Below, in pieces: positions 1 to 8,396 of a DNA stretch of 64,000 nucleotides. A model generated the notes under the pieces. The model did no database searches, was not told the DNA's origin, and was given only the letters and a program-made list of their open reading frames with translations. The stretch's first letter is position 1, and each line of letters starts with the position of its first letter. Position numbers and translations under genes: made by a program. This DNA is from Bradyrhizobium sp. WBAH42 (lineage in GTDB: Bacteria > Pseudomonadota > Alphaproteobacteria > Rhizobiales > Xanthobacteraceae): assembly GCF_024585265.1 (NCBI RefSeq), contig NZ_CP036533.1:1178001-1242000 (forward strand). Reading direction: 5' to 3'.

Positions 1-864
1 GGTCTCGGCCAAGAGCGGCGCCGAGCCCGAGATGAACAGCCGCATGTGCTTGGTCGTCCCATGCGACAGCGCGGGGTTCTGCAGCAGGCGGGTGTAGAAG
101 GTCGGCACACCCATCAGCACCGTCGCGCGTGCCATCAACTTGATGATCAGGTCCGGATCGAGCTTCGGCAGGAAGATCATCGAGGCGCGCGCGAACAGCG
201 TCACGTTGGTCGCCACGAACAGGCCGTGGGTGTGGTAGATCGGCAGCGCGTGGATCAGGACGTCCTTGTCGGTGAAGCGCCAATAGTCGACGAGCGAAAG
301 CGAGTTGGACGCCAGATTGTCATGGGTCAGCATGGCGCCCTTGGAGCGGCCGGTGGTGCCCGAGGTGTAGAGGATCGCGGCGAGATCGTCGTTTTCACGC
401 GGCACTGTCGTGAACTCGCGGCTCGCTCTGTCGGCGGCCTCCGTCAGCGAGCCCTTGCCGTCAGCCCCGAGCGTCTCGACCTTCGCGTTCACCTTGGCGG
501 CGATCGGGGCGAGCCCTTCCGCCTTGGCGGGATCGCAGACCACGAGCGACGGCTCGGCATCGCCGATGAAGTAGTCGAGCTCGTTGAGCGTATAGGCCGT
601 GTTCAGCGGCAGATAGACCGCGCCGGCGCGCACCGTGCCGAGATAGAGCACGATGTTGGCGACCGACTTCTCCACCTGCACCGCGACGCGGTCGCCGGGC
701 TTCACGCCACGGGCGACCAGCACGTTCGCCATCTGGCCCGCGCGCGCGATCAGATCGCCATAGCTGATATGGGCGCCGTCATGCGTCTCGATCGCGAGCC
801 GCTTGGGATCGGCGAGGCCCTCGAACAGGCGGGAAAACAGGTTGGCGTTGGCAGCTTGGTTCAT
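1..864 (-). CDS. matB: malonyl-CoA synthetase (MatB-like), 3' part cut by window edge
   Basis: ATP-dependent ligase that activates malonate to malonyl-CoA in the cytoplasm. The 288 visible N-terminal residues contain the adenylate-forming P-loop YTSGTTGRSKGA (about 166-177) and blocks typical of rhizobial MatB, such as VQVEKS, AVYLPLNTAYTL and ALPIYHTHGLFVATN. The reading frame stays open to base 1, so the C-terminal half lies outside the window. The start is the ATG at 862-864, 86 bp from a divergent SDR gene. In rhizobia matB often sits with a malonyl-CoA decarboxylase gene, which would be off the left edge. The family (class I acyl-CoA ligase) is certain. The malonate specificity is inferred from overall resemblance. 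Confidence 0.88.
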   Translation of the reverse strand, partial: MNQAANANLFSRLFEGLADPKRLAIETHDGAHISYGDLIARAGQMANVLVARGVKPGDRVAVQVEKSVANIVLYLGTVRAGAVYLPLNTAYTLNELDYFIGDAEPSLVVCDPAKAEGLAPIAAKVNAKVETLGADGKGSLTEAADRASREFTTVPRENDDLAAILYTSGTTGRSKGAMLTHDNLASNSLSLVDYWRFTDKDVLIHALPIYHTHGLFVATNVTLFARASMIFLPKLDPDLIIKLMARATVLMGVPTFYTRLLQNPALSHGTTKHMRLFISGSAPLLAET

Positions 865-950
865 GCAACATTCCTCGCCGGCACAGGCCGGTCAAAACCG
901 AGGGCTGGATTAGCAAAAACCGCCCCGATGAAGCAACGGAGACAGTTTGC

Positions 951-1712
951 ATGTCAAAAAGCGGGAAACGCGTGGCCTGGGTCACGGGCGGTGGCAGCGG
1001 GATCGGGGAGGCCGGCGCCGAGGCGCTAGCTGCCGACGGCTGGATCGTTGTGGTCTCGGGCCGGCGCAAAGACGCCCTGGAGACCGTGGTAGCGAAGATC
1101 ACTGGGGAAGGTGGGGCGGCCGAGGCCCTTGTGCTCGATGTGTCCAACGCGGCCGCAGCCCAGAAGGCAGCCGACCAGATCGTCGCAAGGCACGGCCGCA
1201 TCGACCTGCTCGTCAACAATGCCGGCATCAATGTTCCCAAGCGCAGCTGGAAGGACATGGAGCTGGAGGGCTGGGACAGACTGGTCCAGGTCAATCTCAA
1301 CGGCGTGCTCTATTGCATGCGCGCGGTGCTGCCGACGATGCGCAAGCAGCAAGACGGCGCCATCATCAACGTCTCGTCCTGGGCCGGCCGCCACGTCTCG
1401 AAAATGCCGGGCCCGGCTTACACCACCACCAAGCATGCGGTGCTGGCGCTGACCCATTCCTTCAACATGGACGAATGCGTCAACGGCCTGCGCGCCTGCT
1501 GCCTGATGCCGGGCGAGGTGGCGACGCCGATCCTGAAGCTGCGTCCGGTGGTGCCGAGCGAAGCGGAGCAGGCGAAGATGCTGCAATCGGAAGACCTCGG
1601 CCGCACCATCGCCTTCATCGCGGGCATGCCGGCCAGAGTCTGCATCAACGAAGTGCTGATCAGCCCGACGCATAATCGCGGATTCATCCAGACCCCGAAC
1701 AACAGGGATTGA
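951..1712 (+). CDS. SDR family NAD(P)-dependent oxidoreductase
   Basis: A 253-residue classical short-chain dehydrogenase/reductase, cytoplasmic. The Rossmann motif TGGGSGIG lies at residues 12-19, NNAG at 89-92, the catalytic Ser in the VSSW segment near 143, and the catalytic pair Y157-x3-K161 in AYTTTK. Length is normal for the family. It is divergent from the malonyl-CoA synthetase gene, with an 86-bp shared upstream region, so co-regulation is possible. The substrate cannot be told from sequence. The C-terminal lid has an INEVLISPT-like strand seen in many uncharacterised SDRs. A repeat element follows directly downstream. Confidence 0.9.
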   Translation: MSKSGKRVAWVTGGGSGIGEAGAEALAADGWIVVVSGRRKDALETVVAKITGEGGAAEALVLDVSNAAAAQKAADQIVARHGRIDLLVNNAGINVPKRSWKDMELEGWDRLVQVNLNGVLYCMRAVLPTMRKQQDGAIINVSSWAGRHVSKMPGPAYTTTKHAVLALTHSFNMDECVNGLRACCLMPGEVATPILKLRPVVPSEAEQAKMLQSEDLGRTIAFIAGMPARVCINEVLISPTHNRGFIQTPNNRD

Positions 1713-2021
1713 GGCGAGGCGGAGCCGCAAACTCGTCATTGCGAGCGAAGCGAAGCAATCCAGAAATGTGCCCGCGGAGACAGTCTGGATTGCTTCGTCG
1801 CAAGGGCTCCTCGCAATGACGGCGGATGGGCCCCCACGAACATCCCCGCCGATAGTTTCACCCATCACAAAGAATTTTTCCTCGAAACCGCACCACAAAC
1901 CCTCCCGTAGTTCGGTCCAACGACGGCACTGCTGCATCACCCCTCGACTGTCGCAGGCGCCGTTGTTGCCCCAACTCAACGCCGGCCATCGCCGGTCTCA
2001 ATTCAATCGGGAGACTTTCTC
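1713..2021. other. intergenic region with one palindromic repeat
   Basis: This 309-bp gap holds the family A repeat at 1734-1821 and then about 200 bp of unassigned sequence leading to the fasciclin gene. A Shine-Dalgarno-like GGGAG sits just before the ATG at 2022. I see no convincing promoter, terminator or small gene. Confidence 0.6.
1734..1821. repeat. family A palindromic repeat (GTCAT...ATCCA unit pair)
   Basis: Two inverted units: the left arm begins CGTCATTGCGAG and ends AGCAATCCAG. After about 20 bp the right arm mirrors it (CTGGATTGCTTCG to GCAATGACG). Other copies in this window lie at 15624, 18059, 47389, 53372 and 55174. Confidence 0.9.
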
Positions 2022-2576
2022 ATGTCGAAGCGCATTGCCTATCTCGCTGCCGCCGCCTTCAGCGCCCTGGCCATCACCGCGACCGTCGTCGCGCCCGCAA
2101 GCGCCGAGGAAAAGACCGTCATGGTCGGCGGCGCCGCGATGTTCCCCTCGAAGAACATCGTCCAGAACGCGGTCAACTCCAAGGACCACACCACGCTGGT
2201 GGCGGCGGTGAAGGCCGCGGGCCTCGTGCCGACGCTGGAAGGCAAGGGCCCGTTCACCGTGTTCGCGCCGACCAACGCCGCCTTCGGCAAGCTGCCGGCC
2301 GGCACCGTCGACAGCCTCGTCAAGCCCGAGAACAAGGCGACGCTGACCAAGATCCTCACCTACCATGTCGTGCCCGGCAAGCTCGAAGCCTCCGACCTCA
2401 CCGACGGCAAGAAGCTGAAGACCGCCGAAGGCGAGGAGCTGACGGTCAAGAAGATGGACGGCAAGGTCTGGATCGTCGACGCCAAGGGTGGCACCTCCAT
2501 GGTGACGATCTCCAACGTCAACCAGTCCAACGGCGTGATCCATGTGGTCGATACCGTGCTGATGCCGGCCTCGTAA
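2022..2576 (+). CDS. fasciclin (FAS1) domain protein, secreted
   Basis: A 184-residue protein with a clear Sec signal peptide (positive MSKR start, hydrophobic run of about 20, cleavage near PASA-EE) followed by one FAS1 domain. FAS1 hallmarks are visible: LVAAVKAAGL, the block GPFTVFAPTNAAFGKLP, and the YHVVPGKL strand. The end, ISNVNQSNGVIHVVDTVLMP, is the conserved FAS1 closing block. Single-domain bacterial FAS1 proteins are periplasmic or surface proteins of mostly unknown role, often linked to adhesion. GGGAG lies upstream of the start, and a strong terminator follows at 2622-2651. It is monocistronic by this evidence. Confidence 0.93.
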   Translation: MSKRIAYLAAAAFSALAITATVVAPASAEEKTVMVGGAAMFPSKNIVQNAVNSKDHTTLVAAVKAAGLVPTLEGKGPFTVFAPTNAAFGKLPAGTVDSLVKPENKATLTKILTYHVVPGKLEASDLTDGKKLKTAEGEELTVKKMDGKVWIVDAKGGTSMVTISNVNQSNGVIHVVDTVLMPAS

Positions 2577-2621
2577 CACCGCGCGATCCTGTTTCATCCC
2601 CGAACAGGATGGTCTCAGACC

Positions 2622-2651
2622 GCGAGCCGGGGATACCCGGCTCGCTTTTTT
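2622..2651 (+). terminator. rho-independent terminator after fasciclin gene
   Basis: A 10-bp perfect stem (GCGAGCCGGG / CCCGGCTCGC) with a GATA tetraloop is followed by TTTTTT. Confidence 0.92.
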
Positions 2652-2695
2652 GTGACCACAATAGCCTGACCGCATCGATTCGATGGCGGGCGGGA

Positions 2696-2726
2696 TGTAA
2701 CGAAAGCCGAAACACCGGCGTATAAT
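2696..2726 (+). promoter_or_regulatory. candidate promoter of the cytochrome b/molybdoenzyme pair
   Basis: TGTAACG (2696-2702), a 16-bp spacer, then CGTATAAT (2719-2726) lie about 20 bp before the start codon. The second block contains a perfect TATAAT. The GTAAC-N16-CGTA arrangement also resembles ECF-sigma promoters of alphaproteobacteria, so the sigma factor is uncertain. Confidence 0.45.
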
Positions 2727-2746
2727 CGCTGTCAGACGACCTCAGA

Positions 2747-3388
2747 ATGGAACCCGCCATGGCGAGCCTCACAGTCACCGACGAGCAGGTCACGGCTATC
2801 AAGTCCAAAGTGATCCAGCCGGCCTGGGTGCGGGTCATGCACTGGGTCAACGCTTTCGCCATGATCCTGATGATCCTGTCGGGCTGGCAGATCTACAACG
2901 CCTCGCCGCTGTTCGACTTCCGCTTTCCGCGCGAGTACACGCTCGGCGGCTGGCTCGGTGGCGGCCTGCTCTGGCACTTTGCGGCGATGTGGCTCTTGAT
3001 GATCAACGGCCTCGCCTATCTCATCACCGGCTTCGCCACCGGCCGCTTCCGCAAAAAACTGCTGCCGATCACGCCGGCGGGCGTGCTCCATGACGTCAGG
3101 GCGGCGCTGACCTTCAAGCTCGGCCATGACGATCTCGCCGTCTACAATTACGTGCAGCGGCTGCTCTATGCCGGCATCATCGTGGTCGGCGTGCTGATCG
3201 TGCTCTCAGGCCTCGGCATGTGGAAGCCGGTGCAGCTCTACTATCTCGTGATGTTGTTCGGCGACTATCCGACCGCGCGCTACGTGCATTTCTTCTGCAT
3301 GGCCGCAATTTGTGCCTTCCTCGTCATTCACGTCCTGCTCGCGCTGCTGGTGCCGAAGAGCCTGCGTGCGATGATCATTGGCCGCTGA
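2747..3388 (+). CDS. cytochrome b561-type membrane subunit
   Basis: A 213-residue integral membrane b-type cytochrome (cytochrome b561/Ni-hydrogenase cytochrome b fold) with about four hydrophobic segments. Candidate haem-ligand His residues sit in VRVMHWVNAF, LLWHFAAMWLL, VHFFCMAA and LVIHVLLALL. It probably anchors and passes electrons between the quinone pool and the molybdopterin oxidoreductase encoded 14 bp downstream. The pairing is like MsrQ/MsrP (YedZ/YedY), but this protein looks like the hydrogenase-type cytochrome b rather than YedZ. The ATG at 2747 is used here. A second in-frame ATG at 2759 is possible. Confidence 0.87.
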   Translation: MEPAMASLTVTDEQVTAIKSKVIQPAWVRVMHWVNAFAMILMILSGWQIYNASPLFDFRFPREYTLGGWLGGGLLWHFAAMWLLMINGLAYLITGFATGRFRKKLLPITPAGVLHDVRAALTFKLGHDDLAVYNYVQRLLYAGIIVVGVLIVLSGLGMWKPVQLYYLVMLFGDYPTARYVHFFCMAAICAFLVIHVLLALLVPKSLRAMIIGR

Positions 3389-3402
3389 TAAGGAGACCCG
3401 TC

Positions 3403-4185
3403 ATGGCCAAGCGTCCGTTTCTGATCCCCGGCGTCGACAAACGATTGCTGATCAAGGACTCCATGAAGACCATGCCCGACGTCACCCGCCGCCGCTTCAT
3501 CGCCGGCGGCGCCAGCCTGGGCGCGCTGACGCTGCTCACCGGCTGCGACGTCGTCGACTCGTCCTCGGCCGAGGAGATGCTGAAGAGCGTCTCGAAGTTC
3601 AACGACGCGGTGCAGGCCTTCATCTTCAATCCCGACGCGCTGGCGCCGACCTTCCCCGAAAGCGCGATAACAAAGCCGTTCCCGTTCAACGCCTATTACG
3701 ATCTCGACGACGCGCCCGAGGTCTCGGCCGCGGACTGGAAGCTCGAGGTGCGCGGCCTCGTCGACAACAAGAAGTCCTGGACGCTGGAGGAGCTCTACAA
3801 GCTCCCGCAGGTGACGCAGATCACGCGACACATCTGTGTGGAGGGCTGGAGCGCGATCGGCAGCTGGACCGGCACGCCCTTGCGCGATTTCCTGAAACTG
3901 ATCGGCGCCGACACGCGCGCGAAATATGTCTGGTTCCAGTGCGCCGACAAGGACGGCTACAACTCGCCGCTGGACATGCGCAGCGCGCTGCATCCGCAGA
4001 CGCAGATGACGTTCAAATACGCAAACGAGATCCTGCCGCGCGCCTACGGCTTCCCGATGAAGATCCGCGTGCCGACCAAGCTCGGCTTCAAGAACCCGAA
4101 ATACGTGGTCTCGATGGAAGTCACCAACGACTACAAGGGCGGCTATTGGGAAGACCAGGGGTATAATTCGTTCAGTGGGAGTTGA
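3403..4185 (+). CDS. molybdopterin-dependent oxidoreductase, sulfite-oxidase fold, Tat-exported
   Basis: A 260-residue periplasmic enzyme of the sulfite oxidase/MsrP fold. The N-terminus carries a twin-arginine signal (VTRRRFIAGGASLG, about residues 27-40) ending in LTGC, which could also be a lipobox. The molybdenum-ligating Cys is expected in RHICVEGWSAIG. The segments WTGTPLRDFL and GFPMKIRVPTKLGFK are typical of the family. The start at ATG 3403 has AAGGAG 7 bp upstream and lies 14 bp after the cytochrome b gene, so the two form an operon. Sulfite oxidation, or repair of methionine sulfoxide in periplasmic proteins, are the likely reactions. Sequence alone does not decide. Confidence 0.9.
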   Translation: MAKRPFLIPGVDKRLLIKDSMKTMPDVTRRRFIAGGASLGALTLLTGCDVVDSSSAEEMLKSVSKFNDAVQAFIFNPDALAPTFPESAITKPFPFNAYYDLDDAPEVSAADWKLEVRGLVDNKKSWTLEELYKLPQVTQITRHICVEGWSAIGSWTGTPLRDFLKLIGADTRAKYVWFQCADKDGYNSPLDMRSALHPQTQMTFKYANEILPRAYGFPMKIRVPTKLGFKNPKYVVSMEVTNDYKGGYWEDQGYNSFSGS

Positions 4186-4198
4186 GGCGAACTCCACT

Positions 4199-4291
4199 GC
4201 CGTAGGGCGGGTTAGCGAAGCGTAATCCGCCATGCGTCCGCGCTTGCCGAACGAAGTTGGTGGATTACGCTTCGCTAATCGACCCTACGGC
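4199..4291. repeat. family B palindromic repeat
   Basis: Inverted arms start GCCGTAGGGCGGGTTAGCG and end CGACCCTACGGC, separated by about 25 bp. Related copies lie at 6924-7021 and 7680-7772. It sits between two convergent genes and may work as a bidirectional RNA hairpin. Confidence 0.88.
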
Positions 4292-4296
4292 ACCGT

Positions 4297-5487
4297 CTAT
4301 TTGGCTGGGCCCACCTTGCGCTGGCACAACGCCGCTACCGCGCCCAGCGCCAGCAGCGCCGCCGACACATTCAGCGCGTAGCTCAAGCTCCCCAGCGCAT
4401 CGGTGATCGCGCCGACCACGATCGGCCCGAGCGTCTGGCCGACGCCGAACGAGATCGTCATCGCCGCGATCGCGGTCGGCCACACAGGCGGCGGATAGTT
4501 GAAGCGGACGAAGGCGGTGGTCGAGCCGACCACGGCGAAGAAGGCGACGCCGAATACAACCGCGGAGACCGCGAGCCAGGCCGGCGAATGCCCGAGCATC
4601 GGCAGGGCTGCGCCCAGCGCGTTGGTGCCGAGGATGATGGCGGTGGCAAGTCCGCCGCGATCGAGCGCCAGCACGGCGCGCCAGGCCCAGGGCGTCACGA
4701 AGGCGGACAGGCCGATCAGGCTCCAGAACGCCGCCTGCGCCGCGGCTCCGCCGCCGCCGTCGCGCACATAGGCGATCATGAAGGTCATGTAGGCGATGTA
4801 GCCCGCGCCGAACAAGAAATAGCCGGCGAGATAAATCAGCACCGGCAGGATCGCGAACGAGGTGTGGCTGCCTTCCGAGAAGCGCGCGCCGCTCTCGATG
4901 CGGATCAGGAACAGCGGCACGGTCATCGCGACCGACAGCACCGTCAGCGCCCACCAGACGATCCACCACGAGCCCGGCCCGAAATATTGCAGCGTGAACG
5001 GAGCGATCAGCCCCGAGGACAGAATGCCGATGCCGGGCCCGGCATAGAACAGGCTCAGCAGGAAATTGGCCCGCTCCGGACGCGACTGGGCGATGGTGGC
5101 GGCAAGCGCGCCACCGGCGACGAAGCCGGCCGCCGCGCCCAGGCCCAGCACGAGGCGCGCCAGGCTCAGCGCCACGAAATTGCCGGTCATGGCGCAAGTC
5201 CCAAGCGCGGCGACGCAGGCGAGGGTTCCGCCGCGGATCGCGGCGGCCCAGCCGACGCGCTGGATCAGGCGGGACGCCACCAGCGCGCCGACGAGATAGC
5301 CGACGGCGTTGATCGTGTTCATGAAACCGGCCGCCGAGTAGGACCAGCCGAGGTCCTCCCGCATGTCCGGCAGCACCAGCGCATAGGCAAAGCGGCCGAT
5401 GCCGAGCCCGACCGTCGCGGCCAGCGACAGGGTCAGGATCAGCCGCGCGGGGTGTGCGTCGGGCAGGGGGCGATCAGGTGCGTGCAA
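4297..5487 (-). CDS. YbfB/YjiJ-family MFS transporter
   Basis: An inner-membrane major-facilitator protein of about 396 residues and 12 predicted hydrophobic segments. The first helix has GLGIGRFAYALVLPDMRED, typical of the YbfB/YjiJ family, followed by GWSYSAAGFMNTINAVGYL. The substrate is unknown. No ATG fits. I chose the TTG whose codon covers 5485-5487, because GGAG stands 6 bp before it and the protein then has normal family length. An upstream ATG at 5586 would add a 33-residue tail without membrane or family character. It is convergent with the molybdoenzyme gene, across repeat B. Confidence 0.85.
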   Translation of the reverse strand: MHAPDRPLPDAHPARLILTLSLAATVGLGIGRFAYALVLPDMREDLGWSYSAAGFMNTINAVGYLVGALVASRLIQRVGWAAAIRGGTLACVAALGTCAMTGNFVALSLARLVLGLGAAAGFVAGGALAATIAQSRPERANFLLSLFYAGPGIGILSSGLIAPFTLQYFGPGSWWIVWWALTVLSVAMTVPLFLIRIESGARFSEGSHTSFAILPVLIYLAGYFLFGAGYIAYMTFMIAYVRDGGGGAAAQAAFWSLIGLSAFVTPWAWRAVLALDRGGLATAIILGTNALGAALPMLGHSPAWLAVSAVVFGVAFFAVVGSTTAFVRFNYPPPVWPTAIAAMTISFGVGQTLGPIVVGAITDALGSLSYALNVSAALLALGAVAALCQRKVGPAK

Positions 5488-5598
5488 GGGGTACTCCGGC
5501 CTGCCCAGTGTGGCAGGCCCCGCCCGCCTTGCACAGCCGCACCCCGGCAATGGTGTCTTGCCAAGCGTGCAACGCCGCTCTAGCACTCCGGCCGACCT

Positions 5599-5760
5599 GT
5601 CATTCCGGGGCGCACGCGAAGCGGGCGAGCCCGGAATCCATAACCCGGCTGGTGGTTATGGATTCCGGGCCCGCGCATCCAAGTCGGCTGTTGCCGACTT
5701 GGACAACCAAGATGCCGAACTCGGGTAAACCCGAGGTCGGCGGCGCGTCCCGGAATGACG
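5599..5760. repeat. family C palindromic repeat (GTCAT...ATCCA unit pair)
   Basis: The left unit begins GTCATTCCGGGGCGC and ends CCCGGAATCCAT. The mirrored unit returns to CCCGGAATGACG at 5760, with an enlarged inner loop containing extra small hairpins. A second, shorter copy is at 46518-46621. Confidence 0.88.
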
Positions 5761-5785
5761 AGAGAGGATCAAGAAGGAAACGACC

Positions 5786-6898
5786 ATGGCGACCCACAAA
5801 CTGCTGCTGCTCCCCGGCGACGGTATCGGCCCCGAGGTGATGGGCGAGGTGAAGCGGCTGATCGACTGGCTCAATGCGGCCGGGATCGCCAAGTTCGAGA
5901 CCGACACCGGCCTCGTCGGCGGCTCCGCCTATGACGCGCACAAGGTCTCGATCTCCGAGGGCGACATGGCCAAGGCCAAGGACGCCGACGCTGTGATTTT
6001 TGGTGCGGTCGGCGGCCCGAAGTGGGATGCCGTGCCTTACGAGGTTCGCCCCGAAGCCGGCCTGCTCCGCCTGCGCAAGGATCTGGCGCTGTTCGCCAAC
6101 CTCCGCCCGGCCGTGTGCTATCCGGCACTGGCGGATGCCTCCAGCCTGAAGCGCGATGCGATCGAGGGCCTCGACATCGTCATCGTGCGCGAACTCACCG
6201 GCGGCGTCTATTTCGGCGAGCCGAAGACCATCACCGATCTCGGCAACGGCCAGAAGCGCGCCATCGATACCCAGGTCTACGACACCTATGAGATCGAGCG
6301 CATCGGCCGCGTCGCCTTCGAACTTGCCCGGAAGCGCAAGAACAAGGTGACGTCGATGGAGAAGCGCAACGTCATGAAGTCGGGCGTGCTCTGGAACGAG
6401 GTCATGACGGCGGTCCACAAGCGCGAATACCCCGACGTCACGCTCGAGCACCAGCTCGCCGACTCCGGCGGCATGATGCTGGTGAAGTGGCCGAAGCAGT
6501 TCGACGTCATCGTCACCGACAATCTGTTCGGCGACATGCTGTCCGACATCGCGGCGATGCTCACCGGCTCGCTTGGCATGCTGCCCTCGGCCTCGCTCGG
6601 CGAGGTCGACGTCAAGACCAAGAAGCGCAAGGCGCTGTACGAGCCCGTGCACGGCTCGGCGCCAGACATCGCCGGCAAGGGCCTCGCCAATCCCATTGCG
6701 ATGATCTCGTCCTTCGGCATGGCGCTGCGCTATTCCTTCGACATGGGCGATCTCGCCGACAAGGTCGACCAGGCCATCGCCGCCGTGCTGGCCAGCGGCC
6801 TGCGCACCGCCGACATCAAGTCGGAAGGCACCACGTCCGCCTCGACCACGCAGATGGGCGAAGCGATCCTGAAGGAATTGCAGAAGCTGCACGCGTAA
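5786..6898 (+). CDS. leuB: 3-isopropylmalate dehydrogenase
   Basis: A 370-residue cytoplasmic NAD-dependent enzyme that oxidatively decarboxylates 3-isopropylmalate to 2-ketoisocaproate, the third step of leucine synthesis. Family signatures are visible: [12 protein letters not shown] at the N-terminus, [21 protein letters not shown], the metal and substrate block [15 protein letters not shown], and [13 protein letters not shown]. Length is normal. ATG 5786 is preceded by AAGAAGGAA. It stands alone, between repeat C upstream and repeat B downstream. The other leucine genes are not in the window. Confidence 0.97.
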   Translation: MATHKLLLLPGDGIGPEVMGEVKRLIDWLNAAGIAKFETDTGLVGGSAYDAHKVSISEGDMAKAKDADAVIFGAVGGPKWDAVPYEVRPEAGLLRLRKDLALFANLRPAVCYPALADASSLKRDAIEGLDIVIVRELTGGVYFGEPKTITDLGNGQKRAIDTQVYDTYEIERIGRVAFELARKRKNKVTSMEKRNVMKSGVLWNEVMTAVHKREYPDVTLEHQLADSGGMMLVKWPKQFDVIVTDNLFGDMLSDIAAMLTGSLGMLPSASLGEVDVKTKKRKALYEPVHGSAPDIAGKGLANPIAMISSFGMALRYSFDMGDLADKVDQAIAAVLASGLRTADIKSEGTTSASTTQMGEAILKELQKLHA

Positions 6899-6923
6899 GC
6901 GGCAAGCACAGAAACGTAGCAAT

Positions 6924-7021
6924 CGTAGGGTGGGCAAAGCGTAGCGTGCCCACCAGTCGATCGCGATTAGTTAGAGAGAGATGGTGGGCACGGCGCGTTG
7001 CGCCTTTGCCCACCCTACGGC
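6924..7021. repeat. family B palindromic repeat, GTAGGGTGGGCAAAGC subtype
   Basis: The left arm CGTAGGGTGGGCAAAGCG pairs with TTTGCCCACCCTACGG on the right, about 60 bp apart. It is a variant of the repeat at 4199 and 7680. Confidence 0.85.
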
Positions 7022-7048
7022 ACTGTCCGTAATCTCAGGAGCCACCTC

Positions 7049-7684
7049 ATGGATTCACCCCGCCCCAAGATCGCGGAAACCATCATCCATGAGACGGTGC
7101 GCTTGCGCGAGGCGCAGATCGGGCGGCGCTGCGAGGTGCTCGCGGGCACGCGCATCGAATATGCTTCGCTCGCCGACTACTCCTATCTCGGCGAGAATTG
7201 CGACGTCGCCGACGCCGTGATCGGCAAGTTCACGGCGATCGCCAATTCGGTGCGGATCGGTGCGCCGAACCATCCGATGGGCCGTCCCTCGCAGCACCGC
7301 TTCACCTATGTCCCCGAATATTACGAGGCGGGCGCGACGCGCGACCGCGACTTCTTCGCAGGTAGGCGCGGCGATCGGGTGATCGTCGGCAACGATGTCT
7401 GGATCGGCCACGCCGCCATCCTGCTGCCGGGCGTGAGCGTCGGCGACGGCGCGGTGATCGCCGCAGGCGCGGTCGTCAGCCGCGATGTCGCGCCCTACAC
7501 CATCGTCGGCGGCGTTCCCGCCCGTCCGATCCGCAAGCGCTTCGATGATGCCGTTGCCGCAAGCCTGCGCCGCATTGCCTGGTGGGATTGGCCGGATGAG
7601 CTGATCTTCGAGCGCCTCAGCGATTTCCGCTCCGAGGCCATCGAAGAATTTTGCCGGCGCTATGACCTGGATGCGAATGCGTAG
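7049..7684 (+). CDS. hexapeptide-repeat acyltransferase (DapH/phosphonate-type)
   Basis: A 211-residue left-handed beta-helix transferase. Isoleucine-patch hexapeptides run through the protein ([66 protein letters not shown]). The segment [15 protein letters not shown] resembles xenobiotic and phosphonate-cluster acetyltransferases. It probably transfers an acetyl group from acetyl-CoA to an unidentified small acceptor. AGGAG lies 7 bp before ATG 7049. No phosphonate genes are next to it, so that link is only by family resemblance. Its TAG stop codon (7682-7684) is supplied by the following repeat element. Confidence 0.85.
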   Translation: MDSPRPKIAETIIHETVRLREAQIGRRCEVLAGTRIEYASLADYSYLGENCDVADAVIGKFTAIANSVRIGAPNHPMGRPSQHRFTYVPEYYEAGATRDRDFFAGRRGDRVIVGNDVWIGHAAILLPGVSVGDGAVIAAGAVVSRDVAPYTIVGGVPARPIRKRFDDAVAASLRRIAWWDWPDELIFERLSDFRSEAIEEFCRRYDLDANA

Positions 7685-7772
7685 GGTGGGTTAGCCGAAG
7701 GCGTAACCCACCTCTTCTGTCTCAGCGGCGAAGAACAGTGGTGGGTTACGCTGCGCTAACCCACCCTACGGC
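7680..7772. repeat. family B palindromic repeat overlapping a stop codon
   Basis: The left arm CGTAGGGTGGGTTAGCCG pairs with GCTAACCCACCCTACGG on the right. The repeat begins inside the last codons of the acyltransferase gene and supplies its stop codon. Confidence 0.88.
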
Positions 7773-7786
7773 ATCTCGCCAAAACA

Positions 7787-7816
7787 AAAATGGCCGGACT
7801 TCGGCCCGGCCATTTT
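7787..7816. terminator. bidirectional rho-independent terminator
   Basis: Stem AAAATGGCCGG / CCGGCCATTTT between two convergent genes. The leftward transcript gets the better U-run (TTTTTGTTTT), so it mainly serves the gene at 7836-8222. Confidence 0.85.
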
Positions 7817-7835
7817 GACTTCAAGTCGACCCGCC

Positions 7836-8222
7836 TCAGTACAGCGGGAAGTTCTGCGGATAGCCGCCGACATCCTGCGGCGGCGAGAGCGGCTGGCGGT
7901 CGATCGGACGGTTGAGGTTCTCGCGGGCGAAGGACGGATAGCCCACGGCCGGCGGGAAGGCGTAGTCGGTGAACTTGCGGTCGCCCGGATTGACCTCGGT
8001 GCCGCCGTCGAGCCAGGAGCGCTTGCTCACATAGATGCGGGTGCGGCCCTGCTGGTAGACTGCGTTGGGGCCGCTCGGGCCGTAATAGGGCCGGCCGCGC
8101 TCGTCATAGCGCTGCTTGGTCCTGGTCTCGGCGGAAGCCGGGGTCGCGAACGCGATGGCCATTGCGGCGCCCGCCGCAAGCAACGTCGCCAGTTTGTTCG
8201 CGGCAGAAAATTTCAAGCTCAT
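7836..8222 (-). CDS. hypothetical secreted protein
   Basis: A 128-residue protein that I do not recognise. A Sec signal peptide is clear (MSLKFSAANKLATLLAAG, cleavage near PASA-ET). The mature part is basic and rich in Tyr, Pro and Arg (RYDERGRPYYGPSGPNAVYQ, RIYVSKRSWLDGGTEV), so it is a small periplasmic or surface protein. The ATG at 8220-8222 is preceded by AAGGGG. An ATG 13 codons upstream would spoil the signal peptide. A terminator lies directly downstream, and a FixK/FNR-like palindrome sits about 165 bp upstream at 8383-8396. Similar small proteins are common as hypotheticals in Bradyrhizobium (from memory, not checked). Confidence 0.8.
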   Translation of the reverse strand: MSLKFSAANKLATLLAAGAAMAIAFATPASAETRTKQRYDERGRPYYGPSGPNAVYQQGRTRIYVSKRSWLDGGTEVNPGDRKFTDYAFPPAVGYPSFARENLNRPIDRQPLSPPQDVGGYPQNFPLY

Positions 8223-8382
8223 CACGTCCCCTTCAGGCGGCAGGCCGCCAGTCGATTTCACCCCATACTAGCCCGGCCAGGGCGGATGCAACTAGGTCAA
8301 TTGGGTCACACCAGCGCGGAATAATCGTGCGCGCCGGCAAAAGTTGCATGCAAACCAGCCACTTGAGCTTGATGCAGAATCC

Positions 8383-8396
8383 TTGATGCAGGTCAA
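8383..8396 (-). promoter_or_regulatory. FixK/FNR-like box
   Basis: TTGATGCAGGTCAA matches the TTGA-N6-TCAA consensus of FixK/FNR regulators. It overlaps the 3' end of the leftward gene at 8393-9181 and lies upstream of the secreted-protein gene ending at 8222, which it could control. Confidence 0.4.
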
